A stretch of DNA of 64,000 nucleotides, taken from contig CALKXY010000002.1 in the NCBI GenBank assembly GCA_938003545.1, positions 1 through 64,000 of the forward strand, read 5' to 3'. Position 1 is the first letter of the stretch. Every line of letters starts with the position of its first letter. The stretch is from an uncultured Caulobacterales bacterium (GTDB lineage: Bacteria; Pseudomonadota; Alphaproteobacteria; Caulobacterales; Maricaulaceae). The notes below the pieces were generated by a model. The model did not search any database. It worked only from the letters and a program-made list of their open reading frames with translations, and had not been told where the DNA came from. Both the position numbers and the translations under genes were made by a program. This document shows positions 43,233 through 52,494 of the stretch, in pieces.

Positions 43233-44915
43233 CTATTTACCGGCTCGCATGTCGTCACGAAGGCCTCTAAATTCAGTGCCTTCATACCAATTTGGCCAAT
43301 CATCAGAATTGGCAAGGTCGTACCCCATATCCAACATAATATCAGTGGCTTGTGCAATGCCGCTCATGTCCCAGCTTGTGTCATACTCATCGCCAGGCTT
43401 GTGATAACGCTCAGCCGTATATTCCTTCGCAAATTTTTCGCCGTAAGTCAGACCATTTGTGACGTGGTTGTTGCCTGGGTCAGCATAGAGCATTGGCACG
43501 CCAAGTTTTGCGAGACTAATGTGGTCAGAGCGGTAAAAATATCCAGCTTCCGGTTTGTCGTCTGGCACGACATACATGCCGCGTTTGTCGAGTTGTTTCT
43601 TTAATAAATCTTCCAATTCACTGGATCCAAAGCCAATAACTTTCATGTCTTTGGTTTCGCCAACGGGCAACATAGCATCAATGTTGATGCCGCCAACGGT
43701 TTGCGCGAGCGGAACAATTGGTTTGGCACCGTAATATGCAGAGCCAAGCAGGCCTGATTCTTCTGCCGTAACGGCCACAAATAGCACAGAGCGTTTTGGA
43801 GCGCCGCGTTCAACCATAGTCTCTGCAACCTCAATTATTGCGGCTGTGCCTGTAGCATTATCAACGGCTCCGTTAAAAATTTTATCATCGCCGTCAACGT
43901 CTTCACTTGTGCCCAAATGGTCCCAATGGGCCATGTAGAGAATATATTCATCAGGGTGCTCGCTACCTTTCAGCACACCTGCAACATTTCGAGACGTCGT
44001 CTTTTTGACAGTTTGTTCGATGTCTGCATTCAGCTTTAGGTCTGTTAGGCTTACGGGCTTGAAGTCTTGAGAAGCGGCAGCGGTCATTTGCTCAGTAAGG
44101 TTCAAACCGGCGGCCTCGAAAACTTTAGTGGCAGTATCGAGATGTAACCAGCCTTCTAGAGCCGCACGTGAAGCGCCGCCATCTGGACGGACAAGATCAT
44201 ATTGTTCACCGGTCCAGCTACCTGAAACGACATCCCAACCATAGCTTGCAGGTTCTGTGTCATGAATGACGAGGACGGCAGCTGCGCCCTGACGTCCCGC
44301 TTCTTCGTATTTATAGGTCCAACGGCCATAATATGTCATAGCGTTGCCTTTGAAAAGCGCATCGTCTTTCGTGGCAAAACCAGGGTCATTGACCAGCATC
44401 ACGACTGTTTTTCCTTTGACGTCGATGCCTTCATAATCGTTCCAGTTATATTCAGGCGCGTTTACGCCATATCCGACAAAGACCATCTCGGAATCAGCAA
44501 CCGAGACTTTGGGGTCGATGCGTTTTGTCCAAAAGACGCCATTTGTTTTCTGGTCAGCATCAACCAAAACGTTATCGCCCTTGCGAATGGACATTGTGGA
44601 ACTTGGCAAGACCGCGGCGGCCGTCAACTCAACCGATTGAAAATAGGTTCCGTTCTCTCCCATCGGGGCAAGGCCTGCTTTTCCCATTTCGTCAGCAACA
44701 TATTGCGAAGCGGCCTTTCCGCCCGGGGTGGAGGGTGCGCGTCCTTCAAAATCGTCGCTCGCCAATCGTTCGATTCGGCGGCTTAGGTCAGATGCAGAAG
44801 CTGTTGCATCTGGGTTTGTCGCTGGGGTAGAGGTCGTCTCCCCAGCACATGCTGTCAATAAAGCTGTCGATGTGAGCAGCAACGCGAGACGCGCCATGTG
44901 TTTCAAATAGGACAT
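43233..44915 (-). CDS. M28 family peptidase lipoprotein with PA domain
   Basis: A lipobox LTAC (Cys23) anchors this 560-aa protein. A protease-associated insertion (residues about 150-290) precedes the M28 domain with the complete metal set: MAHWDHLG, GAVDNATGTA, TAEESGLLGS, NIDAML and YRSDHISLAK. It should release amino acids or dipeptides in the periplasm or at the cell surface. GGAG lies upstream of ATG. It is divergent from a second M28 lipoprotein gene. Confidence 0.93.
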   Translation of the reverse strand: MSYLKHMARLALLLTSTALLTACAGETTSTPATNPDATASASDLSRRIERLASDDFEGRAPSTPGGKAASQYVADEMGKAGLAPMGENGTYFQSVELTAAAVLPSSTMSIRKGDNVLVDADQKTNGVFWTKRIDPKVSVADSEMVFVGYGVNAPEYNWNDYEGIDVKGKTVVMLVNDPGFATKDDALFKGNAMTYYGRWTYKYEEAGRQGAAAVLVIHDTEPASYGWDVVSGSWTGEQYDLVRPDGGASRAALEGWLHLDTATKVFEAAGLNLTEQMTAAASQDFKPVSLTDLKLNADIEQTVKKTTSRNVAGVLKGSEHPDEYILYMAHWDHLGTSEDVDGDDKIFNGAVDNATGTAAIIEVAETMVERGAPKRSVLFVAVTAEESGLLGSAYYGAKPIVPLAQTVGGINIDAMLPVGETKDMKVIGFGSSELEDLLKKQLDKRGMYVVPDDKPEAGYFYRSDHISLAKLGVPMLYADPGNNHVTNGLTYGEKFAKEYTAERYHKPGDEYDTSWDMSGIAQATDIMLDMGYDLANSDDWPNWYEGTEFRGLRDDMRAGK

Positions 44916-45028
44916 ATAAAACTCCGCAAAGGTGAGATGTATTTGGTCTCATTCATAATTGGATATTGCAATGGTGCAATCGCTACTGTTCAACGCGCCG
45001 TATGAAAAACACTAGGACAGGGATTCAC

Positions 45029-46459
45029 ATGCGCCAAATCTTCATACTTGCTTCCGCTTTATCCATGATGGCGTGTTCAGCGCAGACGGAATCGCCATCT
45101 GACACAAAGAATACGACAGATGCGTCTCAAGAAACACGCATGGATGTACTCGACTTGAAGGCGCAACAGGCCAAGCAGTTGATTGATGCGGCTCTTAGAG
45201 GGACGCAAGGTTATGATATTACCGAGAGCCTGACGACAGAAGTCGGGCAACGTTTGGCGGGCACAGAAGCCGAGGCAAGGGCTCGCGATTGGGCTGTTGC
45301 AAAGTTTAAAGAGATCGGGCTCGAAAATGTTCGTGTCGAACCTTTTATAATTCCTGGGTGGGAGCGAGGCATTGAAACCGCAGCGATCACAGCGCCATTT
45401 CCACAGGACCTCATTATAACATCTTTGGGCTACTCTGTTGCAACGCCAGAAAATGGTATCGAAGCCGAGGTTGTTTACTTTCCTGATTTAGAGTCGCTGC
45501 AAAATACGACGGATGACCTAAGTGGTAAAATTGCCTTCATTTCTGGCCGCATGGAAAAAGCGCCTGATGGTGCGAGCTATGGCCCTGCGGGATTGAAAAG
45601 GCGAATTGGAGCGTCGGAAGCCGCCAAACATGGTGCCGCTGCCGTCCTCATTCGATCTGTAGGTACAGATAGCCATCGCTTCCCACACACTGGCAGTATG
45701 CGTTATGCACCAGATGTAACGAAAATCCCCATTGCTGCCATGTCTGGCCCTGATGCTGATCAGATGGAGCGTATTTTTGAACGAGGCGAGACGGTCAGAG
45801 TTAAAATGACGCTTACGCCCATTAATACAGGCGATCGACCGTCTGGTAATGTCATTGGCGAAATTGTTGGTACAGATGCGCCTGAGGAAATTGTTATCAT
45901 CAGTGGGCATTTAGATAGCTGGGATTTAGGAACAGGCGCGATTGATGATGGTGCCGGGATCGGTATTTCCGCTGGTGCTGCGAAGGTTATTCTTGAATCT
46001 GGCTTGAAACCGAAACGTACAATTCGCGTTATTGCTTATGGCGCAGAAGAAGTCGGGTTGTTGGGAGGATATGCCTACCGCGATCAACATAAAGACGATT
46101 TAGGCGATCATGTCATGGCTACGGAATCGGACTTTGGTGCCGTAGCGCCTTATGAGGTTCACTATAATCACGAAGAAGGACGTGAAGATATGCAAGTTTT
46201 GGCTGACCTTCTTAATCTTCCTCTCGTAAAAAAAGATACATCTGGCGGTCCAGATATAGGCCCAATTAAAGCTAAGGGTGTACCCACTATGCGCCTACAG
46301 CAAGATGGTACGGATTACTTCGACCTCCATCACACGCCTGATGATACATTCGATAAAATTGATCCTGATGAAATGGCGAAGAATACCGCTGCTTTTGCTG
46401 CAATGGCTTGGATCACGGCGAACTCAACTTCTAACTATCGCGATAATAAGGAAAACTAG
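45029..46459 (+). CDS. M28 family peptidase lipoprotein
   Basis: Start ATG 45029 gives the lipoprotein signal MRQIFILASALSMMACS (Cys16). The 476-aa protein has a PA insertion and the full M28 set: SGHLDSWDLGTGAIDDGAG, YGAEEVGLLGG, SDFGA and HHTPDDTFDKI. It resembles carboxypeptidase Q-like (PGCP) enzymes. It is divergent from the M28 at 43233-44915 and is followed directly (TAG ATG) by the nitronate monooxygenase gene. Confidence 0.93.
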   Translation: MRQIFILASALSMMACSAQTESPSDTKNTTDASQETRMDVLDLKAQQAKQLIDAALRGTQGYDITESLTTEVGQRLAGTEAEARARDWAVAKFKEIGLENVRVEPFIIPGWERGIETAAITAPFPQDLIITSLGYSVATPENGIEAEVVYFPDLESLQNTTDDLSGKIAFISGRMEKAPDGASYGPAGLKRRIGASEAAKHGAAAVLIRSVGTDSHRFPHTGSMRYAPDVTKIPIAAMSGPDADQMERIFERGETVRVKMTLTPINTGDRPSGNVIGEIVGTDAPEEIVIISGHLDSWDLGTGAIDDGAGIGISAGAAKVILESGLKPKRTIRVIAYGAEEVGLLGGYAYRDQHKDDLGDHVMATESDFGAVAPYEVHYNHEEGREDMQVLADLLNLPLVKKDTSGGPDIGPIKAKGVPTMRLQQDGTDYFDLHHTPDDTFDKIDPDEMAKNTAAFAAMAWITANSTSNYRDNKEN

Positions 46460-47428
46460 ATGTCTCTTCCTCCTATTCTTCAGGATCTTCCGCTTCCTGT
46501 AATTGGCTCGCCCATGTTTATCGTTTCTGGCCCTGAGCTTGTCATTGCGCAGTGCAAAGCGGGGATTGTTGGAACATTTCCTGCGTTGAACGCGCGCCCG
46601 TCCGGAACTTTGGAAAAGTGGATTGTGCGAATCAAGTTGGAACTCGCCGAGTATCAAAAGGCCAATCCAGATAAAAAGGTTGCTCCATTCGGCGTTAATC
46701 AAATTTGCCATCCGTCAAATAATCGTTTGCAGGAAGATATGGAAGTTTGTGTAAAGCATGAGGTGCCGATTATTATTACGTCGCTACAGGCTAACCAAAT
46801 GGTATATGATGCGACGCATTCTTATGGCGGCATTATTCTTCATGATGTGACGAATATTCGTCATTCGAAGAAAGCTCTCTCAATGGGCGCTGATGGGTTA
46901 ATTGCCGTTTGTGCAGGGGCAGGCGGGCATGCAGGACGTTTATCACCCTTCGCACTAATCCCAGAAATCCGTCAGTTTTTTGATGGTCCTCTTCTTTTAT
47001 CAGGATCAATCGCGACAGGCGGAGCAATTGCCGCGTCGCTGGCGATGGGGGCTGATATGGCATATATTGGGACGCGATTTATCGCGACCGCTGAAGCCAA
47101 TGCAGATGAGGGCTATAAGGATGAGATTGTTGAAAGCTCAGGTGAGGATATTGTCCTCTCCTCTCTCTTTACGGGCGTGCATGGTAATTATCTTCGCGGT
47201 TCAATTGAGAAGGCTGGGCTGGACCCGAACAACCTCCCAGAAGCGGATAAGTCTTCAATGAATTTTGGATCTGGCGGAAATACAGAAGCAAAGGCGTGGA
47301 AAGATATTTGGGGTGCGGGCCAAGGCGTCGGATCTGTTCATAACTCTCCGCCCGTGGGTGATGTTATTGCTGAATTAAAAGCTGAATATGATGAAGCATG
47401 TAAAACCTTGGCGTCAAAAATTTGTTGA
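46460..47428 (+). CDS. Nitronate monooxygenase family flavoprotein
   Basis: The 322-aa TIM-barrel FMN protein starts MSLPPILQDLPLPVIGSPMF and has the NMO motifs FPALNARP, GAGGHAGRLSPF and GSIATGGAIAASLAMGADMAYIGTRF. Family members oxidise nitronates such as propionate-3-nitronate, although many NMO-like proteins have other substrates. The gene directly abuts the M28 gene, so co-expression is expected; no functional link is obvious. Confidence 0.92.
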   Translation: MSLPPILQDLPLPVIGSPMFIVSGPELVIAQCKAGIVGTFPALNARPSGTLEKWIVRIKLELAEYQKANPDKKVAPFGVNQICHPSNNRLQEDMEVCVKHEVPIIITSLQANQMVYDATHSYGGIILHDVTNIRHSKKALSMGADGLIAVCAGAGGHAGRLSPFALIPEIRQFFDGPLLLSGSIATGGAIAASLAMGADMAYIGTRFIATAEANADEGYKDEIVESSGEDIVLSSLFTGVHGNYLRGSIEKAGLDPNNLPEADKSSMNFGSGGNTEAKAWKDIWGAGQGVGSVHNSPPVGDVIAELKAEYDEACKTLASKIC

Positions 47429-47584
47429 AAACAATCTGAATATTAGATGAATATACGCCTGTCTGGCGAGTTGTGCTTATTTAATTAGTTAACGGGCAGC
47501 GTTGCATGCTGGCCGTTCTTGCCTTATGGGGATCAAGAATCCCGAGTCACGTTGGTGGCTTAAGGGGCTAAGGGAGTATGGCTT

Positions 47585-48670
47585 ATGCTATCGAAATGGT
47601 TAGGGGCGGGTCTGTTACTCGCAATCGCAAGTCTGATATTAGCTGCGATCTTAGGTATGTTGAAAATACCTAGCATGGAAAATGATATCCGCGCTGCGCT
47701 GGACGCTAAGGGCTATCAAAACATTCAAGTGAATATGGATGGAAATGAAGCCGTCTTATCTGGGGAAGCTGCAAACGAAGCACAAAAGATTTCCGCTATT
47801 GAGATCGCTGATAATACAGAGTGCTCTTCCTGTAATGGAAAACGCAAATGGCATACCGTAAGGGATGACATGACGTTTCAGTCGCTTCCGACGCAAACGC
47901 CTTACACCTTTAACGCCGTTAAAGATGCAAATGGTAATGTAACCTTGTCGGGTTACGTACCTTCTGAAACGGCTAAAGCTGATATATTACTTACGGCTAA
48001 TCGTGTTTTTAATACGAAGCCGATTGATCGTAAAATTCAGATTGCAAATGGTGCACCTGATAATCGTTTCCTTGATGTAACCCAGAGTTATATGACGGAA
48101 TTAGCGCGATTGGATAAAGGTCGTTTTTCTCAAGAGGGATATAACGGACTAATCAGCGGCACGTCATCTGACGCAAATATTAGAACTCAGATTAACAGTG
48201 CAGGACAAAGTTTACCTGCGAAATATGCTGCGGGTTTTGCGGCGAATATTGATGTTCCACAAATGGCAGCTGTTAATGTTGGTGAAGTCAAATCAGAAAC
48301 GATTTGCCAAACACTTTTCGATGATTTGAAAAATGATACGCGAATTCTTTTCGAAACAAATGGTGCCAATATTAAAGGGGCGCAGAGTTTTGATGTTTTG
48401 AACAAGGTTGCATCTGCCGCAAATCAGTGTGCTTCATTCCGTATTCAAATCGCAGGTCATACTGATAATGTCGGTGATCAAGCTTATAACCAACGGTTAT
48501 CCGAAGCGCGTGCTGACACGGTGAAAAACTATCTCGCTGATCAGCAAGTCGAAGCTGATCGTATGACAGCCACAGGTTTCGGGGAAACTAATCCCCGTGC
48601 ATCTAATGATAATGAAGAGGGTAGAGCACAGAATCGTAGGATCAGCTTTACCGTCACACGCGCCCAATAG
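47585..48670 (+). CDS. Envelope protein with two BON domains and OmpA C-terminal domain
   Basis: ATG 47585 has GGGAG about 9 bp upstream. The 361-aa protein has one N-terminal membrane helix (residues 4-27), two BON-type domains (about 30-80 and 95-150; an inserted CSSC pair occurs in the first) and a peptidoglycan-binding OmpA domain (about 245-358, IQIAGHTDNVGDQAYNQRLSEAR). It should span from the inner membrane to the cell wall. The HhH/DUF2853 gene follows 12 bp later, so both likely form one functional unit. Confidence 0.88.
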   Translation: MLSKWLGAGLLLAIASLILAAILGMLKIPSMENDIRAALDAKGYQNIQVNMDGNEAVLSGEAANEAQKISAIEIADNTECSSCNGKRKWHTVRDDMTFQSLPTQTPYTFNAVKDANGNVTLSGYVPSETAKADILLTANRVFNTKPIDRKIQIANGAPDNRFLDVTQSYMTELARLDKGRFSQEGYNGLISGTSSDANIRTQINSAGQSLPAKYAAGFAANIDVPQMAAVNVGEVKSETICQTLFDDLKNDTRILFETNGANIKGAQSFDVLNKVASAANQCASFRIQIAGHTDNVGDQAYNQRLSEARADTVKNYLADQQVEADRMTATGFGETNPRASNDNEEGRAQNRRISFTVTRAQ

Positions 48671-48682
48671 GAGTATCCAACT

Positions 48683-49933
48683 ATGTCTAACTCAATCTCA
48701 TTTCTTCTCTGTAACTGGTGGATGCTTCTCCTTGCAGGGCTTATTGGCCTACTTTTAGGGTGGCTTTTCTTCCGTGGTAAAAAAATTGACGGCGATATGT
48801 CTATTGAAGGTGAAGCCGCTTTGCGGGCTGAAGCTGATAGCCTGCGTGCACGTGTTCAAGAACTTGAAGGCAATGTATCTAGTCGCGACACTGAAATTTC
48901 TGGCCTTAAGGGTAAGTTAGCAGCTGGCGCTGCTGGTGCAGCCGCCGCAACGGCACTTGCGGCAACAGCTGCTGCATCGAAATCTGATGACAGTGCAGCT
49001 GACGATACATACGCTCTAGAGTGGAGAAATCGTTATCTTGCCGCTCGAGTAAAGTATCTTGAAAGCCAAGTCGCTGAAGCTCCAAAAGCTAAGAAAGCTG
49101 CTCCGAAGAAGGCGGCATCGAGCAAAGCAGCTAAGGCTGCTGGCGCGGCGGCCCTAGTGGGTGCTGCTGTAGCGACAAAACCGAAAGCGAAAGCTAAGCC
49201 TAAAGCAGCTGCAAAGCCAAAGGCAAAAACTGCGGCGAAGCCTAAAGTTCTCTACACGGATGGCCCGACGGACGGTACGCCGGATGATCTGAAGTTGATC
49301 AAAGGTATTGGGCCAAAGTTCGAGAAAGACCTTAACTCAAAAGGTATCTATTACTTCCGCCAGATTGGGGCTTGGAAGAAAAAAGATGTCACAATGGTTG
49401 AAGGTGTTATCGACTCAATCCCGGGCCGCATAGAAAGAGACGAGTGGGTTAAGCAAGCCAAAGGCTTTGCTAAGTCAACGTCAACAAAATCACGTGGTAA
49501 GCCTGGTCCTAAACCTGGCACGAAACGTGGTGCATTAACTGCAGCAGGTAAGCCTCGCCAAAAGCCTGGCCCTAAGTCGGGTTCGACACGCACGAATGCT
49601 AAGGCCAGTGCGCAAGAAGCTGCTTTTGAGAAATACTTCACCAACGTACAGAAGTACCATCCAAAGGCTCGCAAGCCAGTTGTTCAAGGCATCGTTAAGC
49701 ATTGCGGCATCGCATTGAGTACGCGTGATGGATCACTTGTAGCATGTTCTGATGAATCCGAATTGCAAACTGTTGCAGACGGCTTTGTAACCAAGAAGTT
49801 AGGGAAGACGGAAGGTCAAATGGATCTTGTCAAAGAAGTTTGCCAAGACATGAAGGGCGAGCGTTTCAAATCTCGCGTCACATTCTATTACTTGGCGGCT
49901 AAAAAAGCGCGTAAGCTGGGTCAATTCACATAG
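48683..49933 (+). CDS. Membrane-anchored fusion: Lys-rich linker, HhH domain, DUF2853
   Basis: This 416-aa protein has an unusual order: one N-terminal membrane helix (residues 8-30), a short coiled coil (40-80), an Ala/Lys-rich histone-H1-like linker (about 130-190), a helix-hairpin-helix module (DDLKLIKGIGPKFEKDL, about 201-262, like the one fused to NuoE-type proteins), GKPGPKPG-type AT-hook-like repeats (about 271-300) and a C-terminal DUF2853 domain (from about 312; YHPKARKPVV, GIVKHCGIALSTRDGSLVACSD, RVTFYYLAAKK). The basic segments suggest nucleic-acid binding on the cytoplasmic side. It is co-transcribed with the BON/OmpA gene. Function unknown. Confidence 0.85.
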   Translation: MSNSISFLLCNWWMLLLAGLIGLLLGWLFFRGKKIDGDMSIEGEAALRAEADSLRARVQELEGNVSSRDTEISGLKGKLAAGAAGAAAATALAATAAASKSDDSAADDTYALEWRNRYLAARVKYLESQVAEAPKAKKAAPKKAASSKAAKAAGAAALVGAAVATKPKAKAKPKAAAKPKAKTAAKPKVLYTDGPTDGTPDDLKLIKGIGPKFEKDLNSKGIYYFRQIGAWKKKDVTMVEGVIDSIPGRIERDEWVKQAKGFAKSTSTKSRGKPGPKPGTKRGALTAAGKPRQKPGPKSGSTRTNAKASAQEAAFEKYFTNVQKYHPKARKPVVQGIVKHCGIALSTRDGSLVACSDESELQTVADGFVTKKLGKTEGQMDLVKEVCQDMKGERFKSRVTFYYLAAKKARKLGQFT

Positions 49934-49959
49934 AATGATCCGCATATAAATTACTTGAA

Positions 49960-49987
49960 AAACCCGTCTTTATGGCGGGTTTTTTTA
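49960..49987 (+). terminator. Terminator of the OmpA-HhH operon
   Basis: The stem AAACCCGTC/GGCGGGTTT (one T-G pair) with a 5-base loop is followed by TTTTTATT, a classical intrinsic terminator. Confidence 0.9.
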
Positions 49988-50029
49988 TTGCATCCATGAG
50001 CTTTGCCTCTGATGTACGTTCTAATCATG

Positions 50030-50443
50030 GAAATTATCCGTGATATACATTTTGCCAAACTCAATCCATCGTTATGGCGATGGAATAGTTTTCATCCGAC
50101 AGAACTTGCCTGCCGTCATTGCGGCGAAATATACATCTGGCCAGATTTTTTGGACCGCCTTCAAAAGGCTAGAACTCAAATAAATCGACCTTTCCATATT
50201 CTATCCGGACATCGCTGTCCTTTGCATAACGCTAAAGTTGGCGGCGCGCCTTTTTCTCAACATTTGAAACTGGCTGTAGATATTTCTCTGCAAGGGCATG
50301 ATCGTTTTGACTTACTCGATGCCTGCCGAGCAGCGGGCTTCACGGGATTTGGATTTTACCAAACCTTCCTACACATCGATTTAGGCCGCCCAAGACAGTG
50401 GTGGTCGACCCCAACAGTGAGAGATTTATGGCAGATATTATGA
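50030..50443 (+). CDS. M15 family peptidase, endolysin-like
   Basis: ATG 50030 (MEIIRDIHFAKL) is preferred to 50003. The about 137-aa protein has the M15A pattern: SGHRCPLHN, SQHLKLAVDI (His and Asp zinc ligands, with Leu where Gly is common) and FLHIDLG (second His). A CRHCG pair lies near the start. Such proteins cut peptidoglycan cross-links and act as phage endolysins. The holin gene overlaps its end by 16 bp; together they form a lysis cassette. Confidence 0.85.
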   Translation, partial: EIIRDIHFAKLNPSLWRWNSFHPTELACRHCGEIYIWPDFLDRLQKARTQINRPFHILSGHRCPLHNAKVGGAPFSQHLKLAVDISLQGHDRFDLLDACRAAGFTGFGFYQTFLHIDLGRPRQWWSTPTVRDLWQIL

Positions 50444-50895
50444 CGCTTGGCTTTGAGGCCGCGACAGGCGGTCTTTTCGGCATTTTTGGTACGGCGTTAG
50501 GGCGGGTCGCTGGTTTCTTCGAAAGGCGGCAGACGCATTCCCAAGAACAAGCCCGATGGGGCCATGAGGTTAAATTACATGAGTTGAACATGCGAGCACG
50601 GTTTCAAGAGACAGAAATGGAACTGGCCTTGGCGGCGCAGTCTGGATCATGGACGGGTCTAGAGGCCTCGATCAGAGCTGACGCTTCCGTGGGTGTAGCA
50701 AGTCAATGGGTTGTAAATATATTGAGGCTTGTTCGTCCCGCTTTGACCTTTTCTCTATGGTTGATTACGGCTTGGATATTCTTCCGAACGCAAAACCAAG
50801 CAATCGCGGAAGCGGCTGTATTCGCGGCGACTGCATCTACGTTGTGGTGGTTTGGTGATCGTGCACCCAAGCCATGGGGAAGCCCTGTTACCTAG
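50428..50895 (+). CDS. Holin of three helices, gene-transfer-agent type
   Basis: ATG 50428 follows GAGAG, giving about 155 aa. After an amphipathic/charged stretch (HSQEQARWGHEVKLHELNMRARF) come hydrophobic helices near the C-terminus (VRPALTFSLWLITAWIFF, AVFAATASTLWWFG), matching the GTA_holin_3TM pattern. Holins permeabilise the membrane so that the endolysin reaches the wall. The overlapping M15 gene supports this. No other phage or GTA gene is nearby. Its stop (CTAG) overlaps that of the DUF3667 gene. Confidence 0.78.
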   Translation: MADIMTLGFEAATGGLFGIFGTALGRVAGFFERRQTHSQEQARWGHEVKLHELNMRARFQETEMELALAAQSGSWTGLEASIRADASVGVASQWVVNILRLVRPALTFSLWLITAWIFFRTQNQAIAEAAVFAATASTLWWFGDRAPKPWGSPVT

Positions 50896-52433
50896 AGCTG
50901 CCCCATTTCAACAGCCTGTTTCACAGATGTTGCTGTCAGTATTGTTACCACAATCAGCATTACCAGAGCATATATCGTAGCAATGCCGTAGCTGGCAATA
51001 ATCGTCTTAAACCACCCGCGTTGAAACATCCGTTTTGCGCTCAGGGGAAGATAGATCATCATTCCTATGAGGAATATGTTGAAGGATGCGGGAATGGGCG
51101 TCCACTGCGCAAGTAGAATCAAAACAACAAGAAACCCGAAAGTGACAGCATGTATATAGGCTGCGTGAACAAGGTGGTCATAAAGTAGGGCGTTACGTCG
51201 CCCTCTAATGAAACCAATGCCGATGAAGGCGGCTAGAGGCATCATCAAAAACATAATGCGAGGAAGGTAGCGTGATATACCTTCATTCAAGAGTGCGGGA
51301 TTACGTAAAACTTGAACAGATATACGTTGAATGTCTACTTGTGACAGGTTCAAATCACCTATTTGACCTTCGCCTAAATTGATTGAAAGCCCTTGCTCTA
51401 TATTTGTCGGGAGTATGTTGAATGAGGCTCGCGTTAATCCGAGATTGCTTAGTCGTTGATCAAGAATTTCTAAGGAATCTCTGGTTGCTGCCTTTCCATT
51501 TTCATTCACGGATGGATGAAGTTCGTTAAAAAGATCTAGCTGTTTTCCTTGTTCATGGGCTTTGATAATTCGGTCGCCGATGGTCTCTGGGTTACGTGTT
51601 AAACTCAGGATGTCATTATAGACACTAAGGGCATTTTCTACATTGTCGCTATAGCTTGACAGAGCTCGATTTCGTTTAGACGTTATTTCTGTGTCTGCGT
51701 CAGGTTGGTCTTTTTCTTCCTTTGGCCAAACGCCATAGGTTTTGAGGTTTTCGTCATTGAGGGAAGCGTTTAGCTGTGTTGGGTCTCCATTATAGACAAA
51801 GACCTGCTTTGGTGTGCCTTTCATAAGTCTCGACACGCGATCAAAATCCGTATTGGCGTTTAAGGTATCTATTTCTGCCTGCCGCCGAAAGAAGCCAAAT
51901 TTAGGTGCAAGTTTAACAGATTGATCGTCCATGTATTGGACGTTCCCTGTCATTGAATCCCTCGCGACAATGTCGGTTCTTACGCTGAAAATGTGGGTTT
52001 CAGTAAGGCTCATATATCCGAACAATATAATCGACATGGCGAGGTATATTCGCACTGGTGAAGTCCAGATAGTCCGCCTCCCGTCTGCAAATTCACGCGA
52101 GACTTTTCCTGGGCGTATTATCAAGGACATCCATGTGCGCCAAATTCGGTTCTCAAGTGAGAAAACAGAGGCAAAAGTCTCAAGGCCTAATGCGAATATG
52201 GAGCGACGATAATTATCATTCCTTTGCCCGCAGGCGTGACAATAAACGTCAACCAAAACTTGCTCGCAGGAAAAACATGTCGCGCGTTGGTTTTCATCTG
52301 GGATAGAGTCTTTGCTGAGAAGCTCTTCTCCTGCGATAAAGGCGGCTGCCTCGCCATCCCCGAAACTTGCGCTTATGCCTGATGGTGTTGTCGACACGTC
52401 AATCCCCTTTTTCCTAGATTGCCACATCGTCAT
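50892..52433 (-). CDS. DUF3667-like membrane protein
   Basis: From ATG 52433 the protein is about 513 aa. Near its N-terminus, CFSCEQVLVDVYCHACGQRN forms a zinc-ribbon (four Cys) followed by about five membrane helices, one near the ribbon (YLAMSIILFGYMSLTE) and four clustered at the C-terminus (from about residue 400). A long soluble domain between them is polar. This is the layout of DUF3667 proteins, whose role is unknown. It is monocistronic and convergent with the holin gene. Confidence 0.8.
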   Translation of the reverse strand: MTMWQSRKKGIDVSTTPSGISASFGDGEAAAFIAGEELLSKDSIPDENQRATCFSCEQVLVDVYCHACGQRNDNYRRSIFALGLETFASVFSLENRIWRTWMSLIIRPGKVSREFADGRRTIWTSPVRIYLAMSIILFGYMSLTETHIFSVRTDIVARDSMTGNVQYMDDQSVKLAPKFGFFRRQAEIDTLNANTDFDRVSRLMKGTPKQVFVYNGDPTQLNASLNDENLKTYGVWPKEEKDQPDADTEITSKRNRALSSYSDNVENALSVYNDILSLTRNPETIGDRIIKAHEQGKQLDLFNELHPSVNENGKAATRDSLEILDQRLSNLGLTRASFNILPTNIEQGLSINLGEGQIGDLNLSQVDIQRISVQVLRNPALLNEGISRYLPRIMFLMMPLAAFIGIGFIRGRRNALLYDHLVHAAYIHAVTFGFLVVLILLAQWTPIPASFNIFLIGMMIYLPLSAKRMFQRGWFKTIIASYGIATIYALVMLIVVTILTATSVKQAVEMGQL

Positions 52434-52494
52434 GGATAATAGAACATTCAAATTTGTTTCTTGAACCTCTCGATGATGCGGCTACACCTTGAGT

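Noticed and set aside
50003-50895. Whole prophage at the endolysin/holin pair
   Set aside because: Neighbours are an OmpA operon and a DUF3667 gene; no capsid, tail, terminase or integrase genes are near.
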